Part shown: one piece after another, positions 1-6,075 of the stretch
Position numbering within the stretch: the stretch's first letter is position 1
How the letters are laid out: each line of letters opens with the position of its first letter
NCBI GenBank assembly: GCA_002375765.1
Contig: DFMV01000085.1
Span: 1,684-30,458 of the forward strand
DNA from: Rhizobiales bacterium UBA3584
GTDB taxonomy: Bacteria > Pseudomonadota > Alphaproteobacteria > Rhizobiales > Devosiaceae
Direction of reading: 5' to 3'
DNA: 28,775 bases
Position numbers and translations under genes: made by a program
The notes under the pieces: model-generated
Database searches by the model: none
What the model saw: only the letters and a program-made list of their open reading frames with translations
Told to the model about the DNA's origin: nothing

Positions 1-258
1 AATCCGGAGATCGAGGATTTGCTCCGAACCACCTTGGCCTCCGTTGCAAAGGATGAACTCGGTCATGAGTTGCCGGCGGTGACGGGCCAAACATCACGCT
101 CGATGGCCTCGATCCTCAAGTCAGAGAAGCTGTCCAAATATCAGCTTGCCAAAGCATTTGTGCGGTGGTGCCGGAACCACAGCCTAAATGACTTGCTGGC
201 AGAAGAGCGATCAGCTTGGGAAAAGCTATTTGCAAAGGCGAACTCTGCGCTGAAGTAG
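1..258 (+). CDS. C-terminal fragment of an unrecognised protein
   Basis: The frame is open from the first base of the window to a TAG at 256-258, giving 85 residues of the C-terminus of a longer protein that starts outside. There is no convincing internal start: the first in-frame candidate is a TTG at 19. The residues are a mixed helical stretch with several Lys/Arg and Trp (for example KAFVRWCRNHSLNDLL). The opening NPEIEDLL is reminiscent of the end of TOPRIM/OLD-type or DUF4276-type nuclease domains, but this is only an impression and I do not assign a family. It may be cargo or chromosomal flank to the left of the conserved core. Confidence 0.55.
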   Translation, partial: NPEIEDLLRTTLASVAKDELGHELPAVTGQTSRSMASILKSEKLSKYQLAKAFVRWCRNHSLNDLLAEERSAWEKLFAKANSALK

Positions 259-413
259 CACGCGCGACTGCCGCTCTTGCTGGCCTAGTGGTGCACGCAG
301 ACGTTCGTACAGGCCGCAGCGAACGTCCGTAGCCGCCCGACCAATCGCAACGCCGCCACTGTAGCAGCCATGTTGGGCAATTCTAGCCTACATAGTGGTC
401 AGAATTCGCCTTT
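259..413. other. Gap with two inverted repeats
   Basis: No gene is seen here. The first repeat has 8-bp arms at 300-307 and 320-327 (core ACGTTCG/CGAACGT) around a 12-nt loop. The second has arms CCACTGTAG (356-364) and 388-398, which pair over 9 bp with a 2-nt bulge. The second lies just beyond the 3' end of the minus-strand DUF2285 gene and could stop its transcription, although there is no clear T-run. Either repeat could also be a protein-binding site near the element's edge. Confidence 0.45.
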
Positions 414-701
414 TCACGTCTTATTGGCAGCAGCCTGTTCCAGTATCCGCTTGTAACCCTCACGCGAAAGCCATTGCGCGCGTTCGAGATGGCTTTGCCA
501 GCATCGGCGTGTCCTGAACTCGTCGCCGACCGGATCGCGGTGCAGCACGATTTGCGCCACTTCCTTCCAGTCCGCGCCTTCCGCCTTCGCGTCGAGCAGC
601 CGCAGATAGGTCACGAAATGCGCTTCGTCATAAGGCGTGATGTCGTTTCCCGTTGGCGCTTCATCGTCCACATCGGGATCGAGTTCGACGGGCGTTCGCA
701 T
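414..701 (-). CDS. DUF2285 (RovC-type DNA-binding) protein
   Basis: This is a 95-residue protein. From about residue 29 it matches the DUF2285 domain, also called the RovC DNA-binding domain: an LRLLDAKAEGADWKEVAQIVL helix pair, then SHLERAQWLSREGYKRIL. The family is common in alphaproteobacterial mobile elements and is named after RovC, a DNA-binding activator of type VI secretion genes in Yersinia. The N-terminus is acidic and probably disordered. The start at 701 is supported by an AAGGGGAA ribosome site on the minus strand just upstream. The gene is transcribed away from the replication operon, and the structured region 702-1170 lies between them, so it is a plausible regulator of that region. 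That role is inference. Confidence 0.8.
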   Translation of the reverse strand: MRTPVELDPDVDDEAPTGNDITPYDEAHFVTYLRLLDAKAEGADWKEVAQIVLHRDPVGDEFRTRRCWQSHLERAQWLSREGYKRILEQAAANKT

Positions 702-774
702 CGTCGTTCCCCTTCTACCCGGGAGCCGTGGTTTGCGGTGCGCCCCCGCAATTGGCCCCTCTGACCTGGTGATC

Positions 775-921
775 GGGGAGTTAGTAACCGTGACTAGACG
801 GCCCTATGACCTTTAGGCGGGCAGCCCTGGACATACGCCATAGGCTCCCCGACCATAAGGTTCGAGGATGGTGGTGCCGTCACGGTCGGCACCTACCGCT
901 AGTCAGGGGTTACTAAGCCCC
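775..921. other. Cloverleaf-like structured element (RNA or DNA cruciform)
   Basis: A long-range inverted repeat closes the element. 775-778 (GGGG) pairs with 918-921, 781-789 (TTAGTAACC) with 908-916, and 791-797 (TGACTAG) with 899-905, giving 20 bp in all. Three further helices lie inside and almost abut. Arm C pairs 803-808 (CCTATG) with 839-844, with inner GCG/CGC at 817-819/836-838. Arm B pairs 852-856 (ACCAT) with 868-872. Arm A pairs 873-879 (GGTGCCG) with 887-893. The result is a four-helix junction of 147 nt. Either strand could fold, and there is no T-run on either side. It lies in the divergent region between the DUF2285 gene and the replication operon. It could be a small RNA, an origin or single-strand structure, or a binding platform. 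I do not recognise it as a named family. Confidence 0.6.
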
Positions 922-1047
922 AAAGCAGCGCGTCTGCTCCGCGTTCAGTCTTACCCGACCCGCACGGGATTGTCTTCGGCGAATTGGCGCGCGCCCCACT
1001 GACACGCTGAATCTCTCCATCTTTTCAGTCTGATCCCGCCCCGGAGG

Positions 1048-1165
1048 GGGGTGCCGCCAGCGCGCGTGCGCAAATGCGGCACGCTACAGGCCGCCGGTCC
1101 CTCGCCATGGTTCGCCATAGCGCGCCGCCGTCATCGGCAGCGCCATCCACTGACGAACCGGAGGT
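1048..1165 (+). promoter_or_regulatory. Structured 5' leader, copy 1 (upstream of the HTH-repA operon)
   Basis: This leader is shared with 26999-27113. The two copies are identical over 28 nt (1069-1096 here). Helix P1 is GCGGC (1076-1080) with GCCGC (1090-1094) and a 9-nt loop ACGCTACAG. Helix P2 is GGTTCG (1109-1114) with CGAACC (1154-1159). P2 encloses hairpin P3, in which 1122-1125 and 1127-1130 pair with 1140-1143 and 1135-1138. A Shine-Dalgarno GGAGGT (1160-1165) directly follows P2, five bases before the ATG at 1171. P2 formation would therefore touch the ribosome site. The 28-nt block also contains an ATG (1074) that would begin a peptide MRHATGRRS, in a different frame from the downstream gene. 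Confidence 0.6.
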
Positions 1166-1170
1166 CATCC

Positions 1171-1443
1171 ATGGCGAACCGCCGCAATGCGGACCTGCCG
1201 CCGCGCCTTCTGCGCACACAGGAAGCCGCACGCTTCCTCGGCATTTCGATCCGCACCCTTGAAAAGCACCGCACCTACGGAACCGGCCCGCTCTATCGAA
1301 AGATCGGCGGCCGTGTCCTCTATACCCTGCGCGATCTGGAAGCTTGGAGCGCCATCGGCACGCGCAAATCCACCAGCGACACAAGTGCCGGCACCGTCTT
1401 CGCCGCGCGCCCGCTCACCCCCGAAGAGCGGGACGAGTGCTGA
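1171..1443 (+). CDS. AlpA/excisionase-like helix-turn-helix protein
   Basis: This 90-residue protein carries an HTH_17 (MerR/AlpA-like) domain at about residues 13-60: LLRTQEAARFLGISIRTLEKHR, then a YRKIGGRVLYTLRDLEAW wing. Such proteins act as small DNA-binding regulators or excisionases on mobile elements. The ATG at 1171 is chosen because GGAGGT sits five bases upstream. An earlier in-frame GTG at 1051 would put the start inside the conserved leader. Its TGA (1441-1443) abuts the repA ATG at 1444, so the two are co-translated. Being first in the replication operon, it may control repA or excision. That role is inference from position. Confidence 0.85.
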   Translation: MANRRNADLPPRLLRTQEAARFLGISIRTLEKHRTYGTGPLYRKIGGRVLYTLRDLEAWSAIGTRKSTSDTSAGTVFAARPLTPEERDEC

Positions 1444-2472
1444 ATGTTGCGCGACGACGATGACAGCCCCGCGCAGCCGACCGACACCAGCGAGCGCAGC
1501 CGCCTCGACCCCTTTGTGGTCGCGACCGGCGACGCCGCGCCGCGCGACCAGCGCGACCTGATGGAACGGCCGTTCTTCTCGCTGGCGAAGCGGCCCCGCA
1601 CAAAACCGATCCTCTATCAAACCGCCGATGTCGAGGTGCAGGTGTTCGCCATGCCCGAGCACGGCATGGCGACAATCTGGGATGCCGATGTGCTGATCTG
1701 GGCCGCAAGCCAGATCGTCGCGGCCGAGAATGACGGTTTCACCACGTCGCGCTTCTTTCGTTTCATGCCCTACCAGCTCCTGCGCGCCGTGGGGCGGGCC
1801 ACCGGCAACCGGGATTACCTGTTGCTCAAGGCCGCGCTCGCCCGCCTGCAATCGACCGTCATCGCGACGACGATCCGTAACGGGAAGCATTGGCGGCGAC
1901 GGCAATTCTCATGGATCAACGAGTGGGAGGAAATGACGACGCGCGCCGGCCGCGTCGAGGGCATGGAGTTCGTCCTGCCCGAATGGTTCTACAACAGCGT
2001 CATCGACCGTTCGCTGGTGCTGACCATCGACCCGGCCTATTTCCGGCTGACCGGCGGCATCGAGCGCTGGCTCTATCGCGTCGCCCGCAAACACGCAGGG
2101 CGCCAGCCCGAGGGCTGGGCTTTCGAGATCGCCCACCTTCACCAGAAATCCGGCAGTTCGGCGCGGCAGTCCGATTTCGCGCTCGACCTGCGCCGCCTCG
2201 CAGTTCGTCAGTCGCTGCCCGGTTACAGCCTCCAGATCGAGTGGGAAGACGGGCGTGAACTGCTGCGCTTTGTCCCCGAAAATCTATCCACAGTGCCTGT
2301 GGGAAACCATGTGAATCCCATCGGGACATTAGGCGCACGGACTATCGGGACATTAGGCGCAAATCGCACGCCGTACTCTATAGAAGAATCTAACAATAAA
2401 ACTAACTCTTCTTCTTTGACGCGCGCGCACGCGACCCATGGTGCCGGTGCCGCGCGGCGCGGTGCGCCATGA
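1444..2472 (+). CDS. repA: Replication initiator protein A (RPA family)
   Basis: This 342-residue protein matches the RPA replication initiator family (PF10134), recognisable from MERPFFSLAKRPRTKPILYQ (about 40-60), the SRFFRFMPYQLLRAVGR region, and WLYRVARKHAG with its winged-helix core. It should bind an origin and start replication of the circular form of the element. It begins one base after the HTH stop and overlaps parA by ATGA (2469-2472). The last 60 residues are unlike the rest. They contain IGTLGA twice, then a Ser/Asn-rich tail encoded by an AT-rich stretch. The DNA there looks like an origin (see 2284-2418), so the C-terminal amino acids may be constrained by DNA function. Confidence 0.9.
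   Translation: MLRDDDDSPAQPTDTSERSRLDPFVVATGDAAPRDQRDLMERPFFSLAKRPRTKPILYQTADVEVQVFAMPEHGMATIWDADVLIWAASQIVAAENDGFTTSRFFRFMPYQLLRAVGRATGNRDYLLLKAALARLQSTVIATTIRNGKHWRRRQFSWINEWEEMTTRAGRVEGMEFVLPEWFYNSVIDRSLVLTIDPAYFRLTGGIERWLYRVARKHAGRQPEGWAFEIAHLHQKSGSSARQSDFALDLRRLAVRQSLPGYSLQIEWEDGRELLRFVPENLSTVPVGNHVNPIGTLGARTIGTLGANRTPYSIEESNNKTNSSSLTRAHATHGAGAARRGAP
2284..2418. other. oriV: Putative replication origin inside the 3' end of repA
   Basis: Three classical origin parts occur in order. First is a DnaA-box-like CTATCCACA (2284-2292), one mismatch from TTATCCACA, with an opposing TGTGGGAAA nearby. Next are two exact 18-nt direct repeats, ATCGGGACATTAGGCGCA, at 2320-2337 and 2344-2361, with a 24-nt period. 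Last is a strikingly AT-rich tract at 2374-2418 in otherwise GC-rich DNA. The 24-nt period keeps the reading frame, so a coding-repeat explanation is possible. Two iteron-like copies are few. Function is inferred from the layout. Confidence 0.5.
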
Positions 2473-3122
2473 TCGTGGCGTTCCTCAATCAGAAGGGCGG
2501 CGTCGGCAAGACCACGCTGGCGCTGCATCTCGCCGGGGCCTGGGCGGCTGAAGGACGGCGCGTCATCCTGATCGACGCCGACCCGCAAGGCTCCGCGCTC
2601 GACTGGTCTGAGCGGCGCAGCCATGAGGGGCTGCCGAGGTCGTTTAGCACCATCGGCCTGGCCCGTGACACGCTGCACCGGGAAGCCCCGGAGCTGGCCC
2701 GCGACGCCGACATGATCGTCATCGACGGGCCGCCGCGTGTCGCCGGCCTCATGCGCTCCGCGCTGCTCGCCGCCGACCTCGTGCTGATCCCGGTGCAGCC
2801 ATCCCCCTTTGATGGCTGGGCGTCGGCCGAGATGCTGACGCTTCTGAATGAAGCCCGCATCTACCGGCCCGAACTAGCCGCCCGTTTCGTCCTCAACCGT
2901 TGCGGCGCGCGCACGATCATCGCCCGCGAGACGGCCGAGACGCTGGCCGATCACGATCCGCCCTTGCTCACCGCCACCATCGGCCAGCGCGTGGTCTTTG
3001 CTGACGCCGCGCAGTCCGGCCGGCTTGCATCCGAGATCGACGTCGACAGCCCCGCCGCCCGCGAGATCGCGGCGCTGGCCGTCGAGATAGATCGGCTGCC
3101 CATCGGGAGAACCTTGCCATGA
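2469..3122 (+). CDS. parA: ParA-family partition ATPase
   Basis: This 217-residue protein has a deviant Walker A KGGVGKTT at residues 9-16, the LIDADPQGSALDW A' motif (about 35-47), and a Walker B-like MIVIDGPP (about 80-87). ParA ATPases position or segregate low-copy DNA on the nucleoid with a small centromere-binding partner. There is no N-terminal HTH, so this is the short type Ib form. That form usually pairs with a small RHH protein, which is exactly what follows. ATGA overlaps join it to repA upstream and to the RHH gene downstream (3119-3122). It probably stabilises the excised replicating element. Confidence 0.93.
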   Translation: MIVAFLNQKGGVGKTTLALHLAGAWAAEGRRVILIDADPQGSALDWSERRSHEGLPRSFSTIGLARDTLHREAPELARDADMIVIDGPPRVAGLMRSALLAADLVLIPVQPSPFDGWASAEMLTLLNEARIYRPELAARFVLNRCGARTIIARETAETLADHDPPLLTATIGQRVVFADAAQSGRLASEIDVDSPAAREIAALAVEIDRLPIGRTLP

Positions 3123-3373
3123 CCGGGCGCATCCGCAAGCCCGGTTTCGCATCCCGGCCGGGCAATCCCGAAAGCTGGATCAGGGCGGGCGAAACGCCAC
3201 CGAACGGCAAAGCCGCCGGCGAAGCGTTCACCGCCCGCCTGACCATCGACATCACGCCCGAGCTGCGCGGCCGCATCAAGGTCGCAGCCTTCCGGCGTGG
3301 GATCACCGTCACCGACATGCTGCGCGACCTGCTGGCGCGCGAATTTCCATCCTCCGAGGGAGATCAACCATGA
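3119..3373 (+). CDS. Small ribbon-helix-helix partition partner (ParG-like)
   Basis: This 84-residue protein has a basic, probably disordered N-terminus (GRIRKPGFASRPGNPESWI). From about residue 38 it has an RHH fold: the strand FTARLTIDITPELRGRIKVA, then helix GITVTDMLRDLLAREF. Type Ib ParA proteins use such RHH proteins as centromere-binding adaptors and as autorepressors. It overlaps parA and the DUF2840 gene by ATGA on both sides, so the whole block is translationally coupled. The parA-partner role is inferred from size, fold and position. No clear centromere repeat is seen nearby. Confidence 0.8.
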   Translation: MTGRIRKPGFASRPGNPESWIRAGETPPNGKAAGEAFTARLTIDITPELRGRIKVAAFRRGITVTDMLRDLLAREFPSSEGDQP

Positions 3374-3888
3374 CCGGCAATGCGGCGCACCGCTTGCACG
3401 GCCGTCCGCTGCCGGACGAACCCGCGCCTTTCACCACCTTGGTCGAACTGACCTTCCAGAAACGCAAGATCGAGCACTGGATACGCTTCGGCCGCAAGAG
3501 CTACGAACAGATACTCGACCGCCGCCGCAGCATCGTCGGCTTCGCGCCCGGCAGCATCTTCGCCTTCGTGCGATGGGCGTCCGGCGCACATGGCACGATC
3601 GTTTCCCGCATCGACATCCTGCGTGCCATCGGCCGCGGCGAGCCGTTCCAGACGCTGCCCTTCGTCCGTCCCGGCGGCGACATCCTGTTGCGTCTCGATA
3701 GCTGGGCGAAGGTGCAGCGCGCATTGCAGGCCATCGACGCCGTGGAAGCGCTCGGCCTCGATCCTGCCGACATATCCCCGGAGCACTGGCGGCACGTCCA
3801 CAATCGTCTGACTGCCGGTCTGGAGCCGCACGCCTATACGCCGGAGCGACACGCCGCCTGGCTCGGTCGCCAGAGGATCGACCCATGA
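3370..3888 (+). CDS. DUF2840 family protein
   Basis: This 172-residue protein matches DUF2840 along its length: FTTLVELTFQKRKIEHWIRFGR, then FAPGSIFAFVRWASGAHGTIVSRIDILRA, and a C-terminal region ending YTPERHAAWLGRQRI. The family is found almost only in proteobacterial conjugative elements, between the partition genes and the traF-type peptidase, as here. No catalytic motif, signal peptide or membrane segment is seen, and its biochemical function is unknown. It is coupled to both neighbours by ATGA overlaps (3370-3373 and 3885-3888). Confidence 0.88.
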   Translation: MTGNAAHRLHGRPLPDEPAPFTTLVELTFQKRKIEHWIRFGRKSYEQILDRRRSIVGFAPGSIFAFVRWASGAHGTIVSRIDILRAIGRGEPFQTLPFVRPGGDILLRLDSWAKVQRALQAIDAVEALGLDPADISPEHWRHVHNRLTAGLEPHAYTPERHAAWLGRQRIDP

Positions 3889-4430
3889 CGCGCCGCCGTA
3901 TCCTCACGGTAACGGCGTTGGCCGTCACGGGCATCGCAGCCGCCAGCGTCGCCGATTGGCCTGCGAAACTGATCTGGAACGCGACCGCCAGCGCGCCCAT
4001 CGGCTTCTACACGGTCAGGCCGGCCGACGCGCTCGACGTGCCGGAGCTGGTAGCCGTCATGCCGCCCGAACCGCTGGAGCGATTCATGGTCGAACGCGGC
4101 TATGTCGGGCGCGGCGTGCCGCTCCTGAAGCGCGTCCTCGGACTGCCGGGACAGCGGGTCTGCCGTTTGCGATCCGCGATCACGGTGGACGGGATCGAGA
4201 TGGGCGAAGCGCTCGACCGCGACCGGATCGGCCGCGATCTACCCGTCTGGCAGGGCTGCCGCGTCATCGCCTCCAGCGAAATCTTCCTCATGAATTGGGA
4301 GGTCCGCGACAGCCTGGACGGCCGCTATTTCGGACCCATCCCAGCAAGTTCTGTCATCGGCCGAGCGGTCCCGCTCTGGACCGATGAGGAAGGCGACGGC
4401 CGCTACGAATGGCGCGCGCCGACCCAATGA
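3885..4430 (+). CDS. traF: TraF-like S26 signal peptidase (pilin maturation)
   Basis: This 181-residue protein has an N-terminal membrane anchor (about residues 6-23), the catalytic Ser36 in TASAPIGFY, and the general-base Lys82 in PLLKRVLGLPGQ. The Ser/Lys dyad spacing is close to that of RP4 TraF (Ser37/Lys89). RP4 TraF removes the C-terminal tail of the TrbC pilin and cyclises it in the periplasm. A GRAVPLW segment near the end fits the family. The substrate here is probably TrbC at 16463, encoded 12 kb away. It is the last gene of the coupled repA-traF run, because a strong terminator follows at 4439. Confidence 0.9.
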   Translation: MTRRRILTVTALAVTGIAAASVADWPAKLIWNATASAPIGFYTVRPADALDVPELVAVMPPEPLERFMVERGYVGRGVPLLKRVLGLPGQRVCRLRSAITVDGIEMGEALDRDRIGRDLPVWQGCRVIASSEIFLMNWEVRDSLDGRYFGPIPASSVIGRAVPLWTDEEGDGRYEWRAPTQ

Positions 4431-4438
4431 CCGCTTCC

Positions 4439-4471
4439 CCATCGGCGGGAGCGGTGCCCGCCGATGGTTTT
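4439..4471 (+). terminator. Intrinsic terminator after traF
   Basis: A perfect 11-bp inverted repeat, CCATCGGCGGG (4439-4449) with CCCGCCGATGG (4457-4467), encloses a 7-nt loop and is followed at once by TTTT (4468-4471). This is a textbook rho-independent terminator shape on the plus strand. It begins nine bases after the traF stop and lies 28 bases before the DUF736 start, so it separates the replication/partition operon from the mobilisation genes, or attenuates transcription between them. Confidence 0.85.
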
Positions 4472-4498
4472 CCCAACCTCACCGCCAAGGAGACTGTC

Positions 4499-4846
4499 AT
4501 GCCCCAGATTGGTGAATTTGCGCGCGACGAGGCCGGCTTCATCGGACACTTCGGGACGCTCTTGCTGCATCAGGACATCATCATCGTCGCGGCTGAGTCG
4601 TCCGACGCGGAGAACGCACCGGATTATCGCGTTCACCTGTTCGACGGCATGAGCAACGAAACCGGCCCGGAGATCGGCGCGGCCTGGAAACGCACCGGCG
4701 AGAAGGCCGGCGAATATCTTTCCGTGCTGCTGGACGATCCCACGTTCCCGCATCCGATCCGCGCCAACCTGTTCCGCGACGACGACGCGGGCGCGTCGTG
4801 GTCGCTGCACTGGAGCCGCCCGAAACCGCGCGACGAGCGGGACTAA
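4499..4846 (+). CDS. DUF736 family protein
   Basis: This 115-residue protein matches DUF736: MPQIGEFARDEAGFIGHFGTLLLHQDIIIV, a YRVHLFDG segment, EIGAAWKRTGEKAGEYLSVLLDDP and a C-terminal SLHWSRPK. The family is a small soluble protein widespread in rhizobial and sphingomonad conjugative elements. Its function is unknown. The ATG at 4499 is chosen because AAGGAGA lies just upstream (about 4486-4492). An in-frame start at 4409 would overlap traF and run through the terminator. It is the first gene after that terminator and is followed four bases later by the transglycosylase. Confidence 0.88.
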   Translation: MPQIGEFARDEAGFIGHFGTLLLHQDIIIVAAESSDAENAPDYRVHLFDGMSNETGPEIGAAWKRTGEKAGEYLSVLLDDPTFPHPIRANLFRDDDAGASWSLHWSRPKPRDERD

Positions 4847-4850
4847 GGCC

Positions 4851-5762
4851 ATGCAAACCCGCGTCATTCCCGCACTCAAGACCCTCATCCCGTTGTTCGC
4901 GGAAAGGCCGTCTCATCCCGTCGTCCCGCTCGGGCGCAAGACGGCCGGCGCGCGCAGCGCAGGTCAGGGGCGGCCATCGGCCGGCGCTTGCGCCTTGCCC
5001 TTGACCGCAGCGAGCACGCCGGCAGGCTGGGCTCAAAGCGGAGACAGGGCTGTATGGCGCTATGCCGTTCTGATAATGACCGCCATGCTGTCACTCGGCG
5101 CGGGATCGGCAATGGCCGTTGCGCAATCGACGCCGATGGTCCGGCCCGCCGCCGTCGATCCCAACGCCGCCCACATTGCCGAAGCGGCGCGGCGCTTCGG
5201 CATCCCCGAGCACTGGATTGTCGCCGTGCTGCGCGCCGAAAGCGCGGGCGACGTGCGCGCGGTGTCATCGGCCGGCGCGATGGGGTTGATGCAGGTCATG
5301 CCCGACACCTGGGCGGGCCTGCGCATCCGTCATCGGCTCGGCCGCGATCCCTACGACCCGCGCGATAACATCCTCGCAGGCACGGCCTATCTGCGCGAGA
5401 TGTTCGACCGCTACGGCAATGTCGCGGCGATGCTGGCAGCCTACAATGCCGGTCCCGGTCGCTACGACGAATACCTTGCGACCGGCCGCGCATTGCCACC
5501 GGAGACCCGCGCCTATGTCGCCGCGCTCGCGCCGATCCTCGGCGGCGAGGCTTCTCCCGATGCAGCGCCGCCACCGCCCGACTGGCGCGAAGCCCCGCTC
5601 TTCGTCACGCGCCCGGCCGACGCGCGGACTGCCGCCGCGCCGCCATCCGGGGCGCAATCCGGCGACGGCCGCGCAACCATTCCGGTGCGCGATCCTGCCG
5701 ATGCGGAGCCGGAAACCGGCAGCATTTTCGTGGCCCGCGCCGACGACGAGGGAACGCCATGA
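4851..5762 (+). CDS. Lytic transglycosylase (VirB1-like, SLT domain)
   Basis: This 303-residue protein has a GH23 SLT domain at about 105-225. The catalytic Glu130 is in RAESAGD, with GAMGLMQVMPDTW at 142-154 and AAYNAGPGRY at 196-205. It cuts peptidoglycan so the conjugation channel can cross the wall. A hydrophobic stretch YAVLIMTAMLSLGAGSAMA at 71-89 looks like the signal peptide, so about 70 residues precede it. The real start may be a later in-frame codon such as ATG at residue 76. I keep 4851 because it follows the DUF736 stop by four bases with TAAGG ahead. The C-terminal 80 residues are Pro/Ala-rich and probably disordered. Confidence 0.88.
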   Translation: MQTRVIPALKTLIPLFAERPSHPVVPLGRKTAGARSAGQGRPSAGACALPLTAASTPAGWAQSGDRAVWRYAVLIMTAMLSLGAGSAMAVAQSTPMVRPAAVDPNAAHIAEAARRFGIPEHWIVAVLRAESAGDVRAVSSAGAMGLMQVMPDTWAGLRIRHRLGRDPYDPRDNILAGTAYLREMFDRYGNVAAMLAAYNAGPGRYDEYLATGRALPPETRAYVAALAPILGGEASPDAAPPPPDWREAPLFVTRPADARTAAAPPSGAQSGDGRATIPVRDPADAEPETGSIFVARADDEGTP

Positions 5763-6075
5763 GGACGGCGATCCGGCGCACGGCGCGACCCGTTCCGGTG
5801 TCCAGTCAGGCAGGTTTGCGCCTGGCTGGAATCCCGGTGGGAAGGACGGAAAGGGCGATAAGAAGGGAGGGCAAGATTGAAGGAACCGGCACCATGTCGG
5901 GCCGGTTTCCGAAATTGTTGTTGTCTGCACACTGGTTAGGCCGCCGTTTCCGGCACCATGATCTTGAGCGGCGGAGTGCCGCGATTCCGTGCAACGCCCT
6001 GGCCTTGCAGGCTTTTGTTCGGCACCATGGCCGCCGATTGCCCGATTTTCCGCGATTTCGGCCGGAGGCGCATCC
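5763..6075 (+). other. oriT: Putative origin of transfer (oriT) region
   Basis: This 313-nt interval lies directly upstream of the relaxase, where ICEs of this type often carry oriT. It holds an inverted repeat with 11-nt arms at 5801-5811 and 5820-5830 (one G-T wobble, 8-nt loop). It also holds three copies of CGGCACCATG at 5887-5896, 5951-5960 and 6020-6029, spaced 64 and 69 nt apart. I cannot place the nick site. A 106-codon frame (5759-6079) overlaps the transglycosylase stop by ATGA, but its Arg-rich, motif-free product looks like chance. Confidence 0.5.

Noticed and set aside
775..921. A tRNA or an integron attC site as explanation of the cloverleaf
   Set aside because: The arms and loops do not fit a tRNA (no 7-nt anticodon loop, no TTCGA arm in place, too long), and the RYYYAAC/GTTRRRY core pairs of attC are not at the ends.
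1025..1384. Minus-strand frame sharing DRRPVACRIC with a minus-strand frame at 26910-27173
   Set aside because: The shared residues come only from the 28-nt leader block read backwards; the rest of the two translations is unrelated.
2320..2361. CRISPR or satellite repeat in repA
   Set aside because: Only two units, with a 6-nt spacer, inside a coding frame; no array and no cas genes anywhere in the window.
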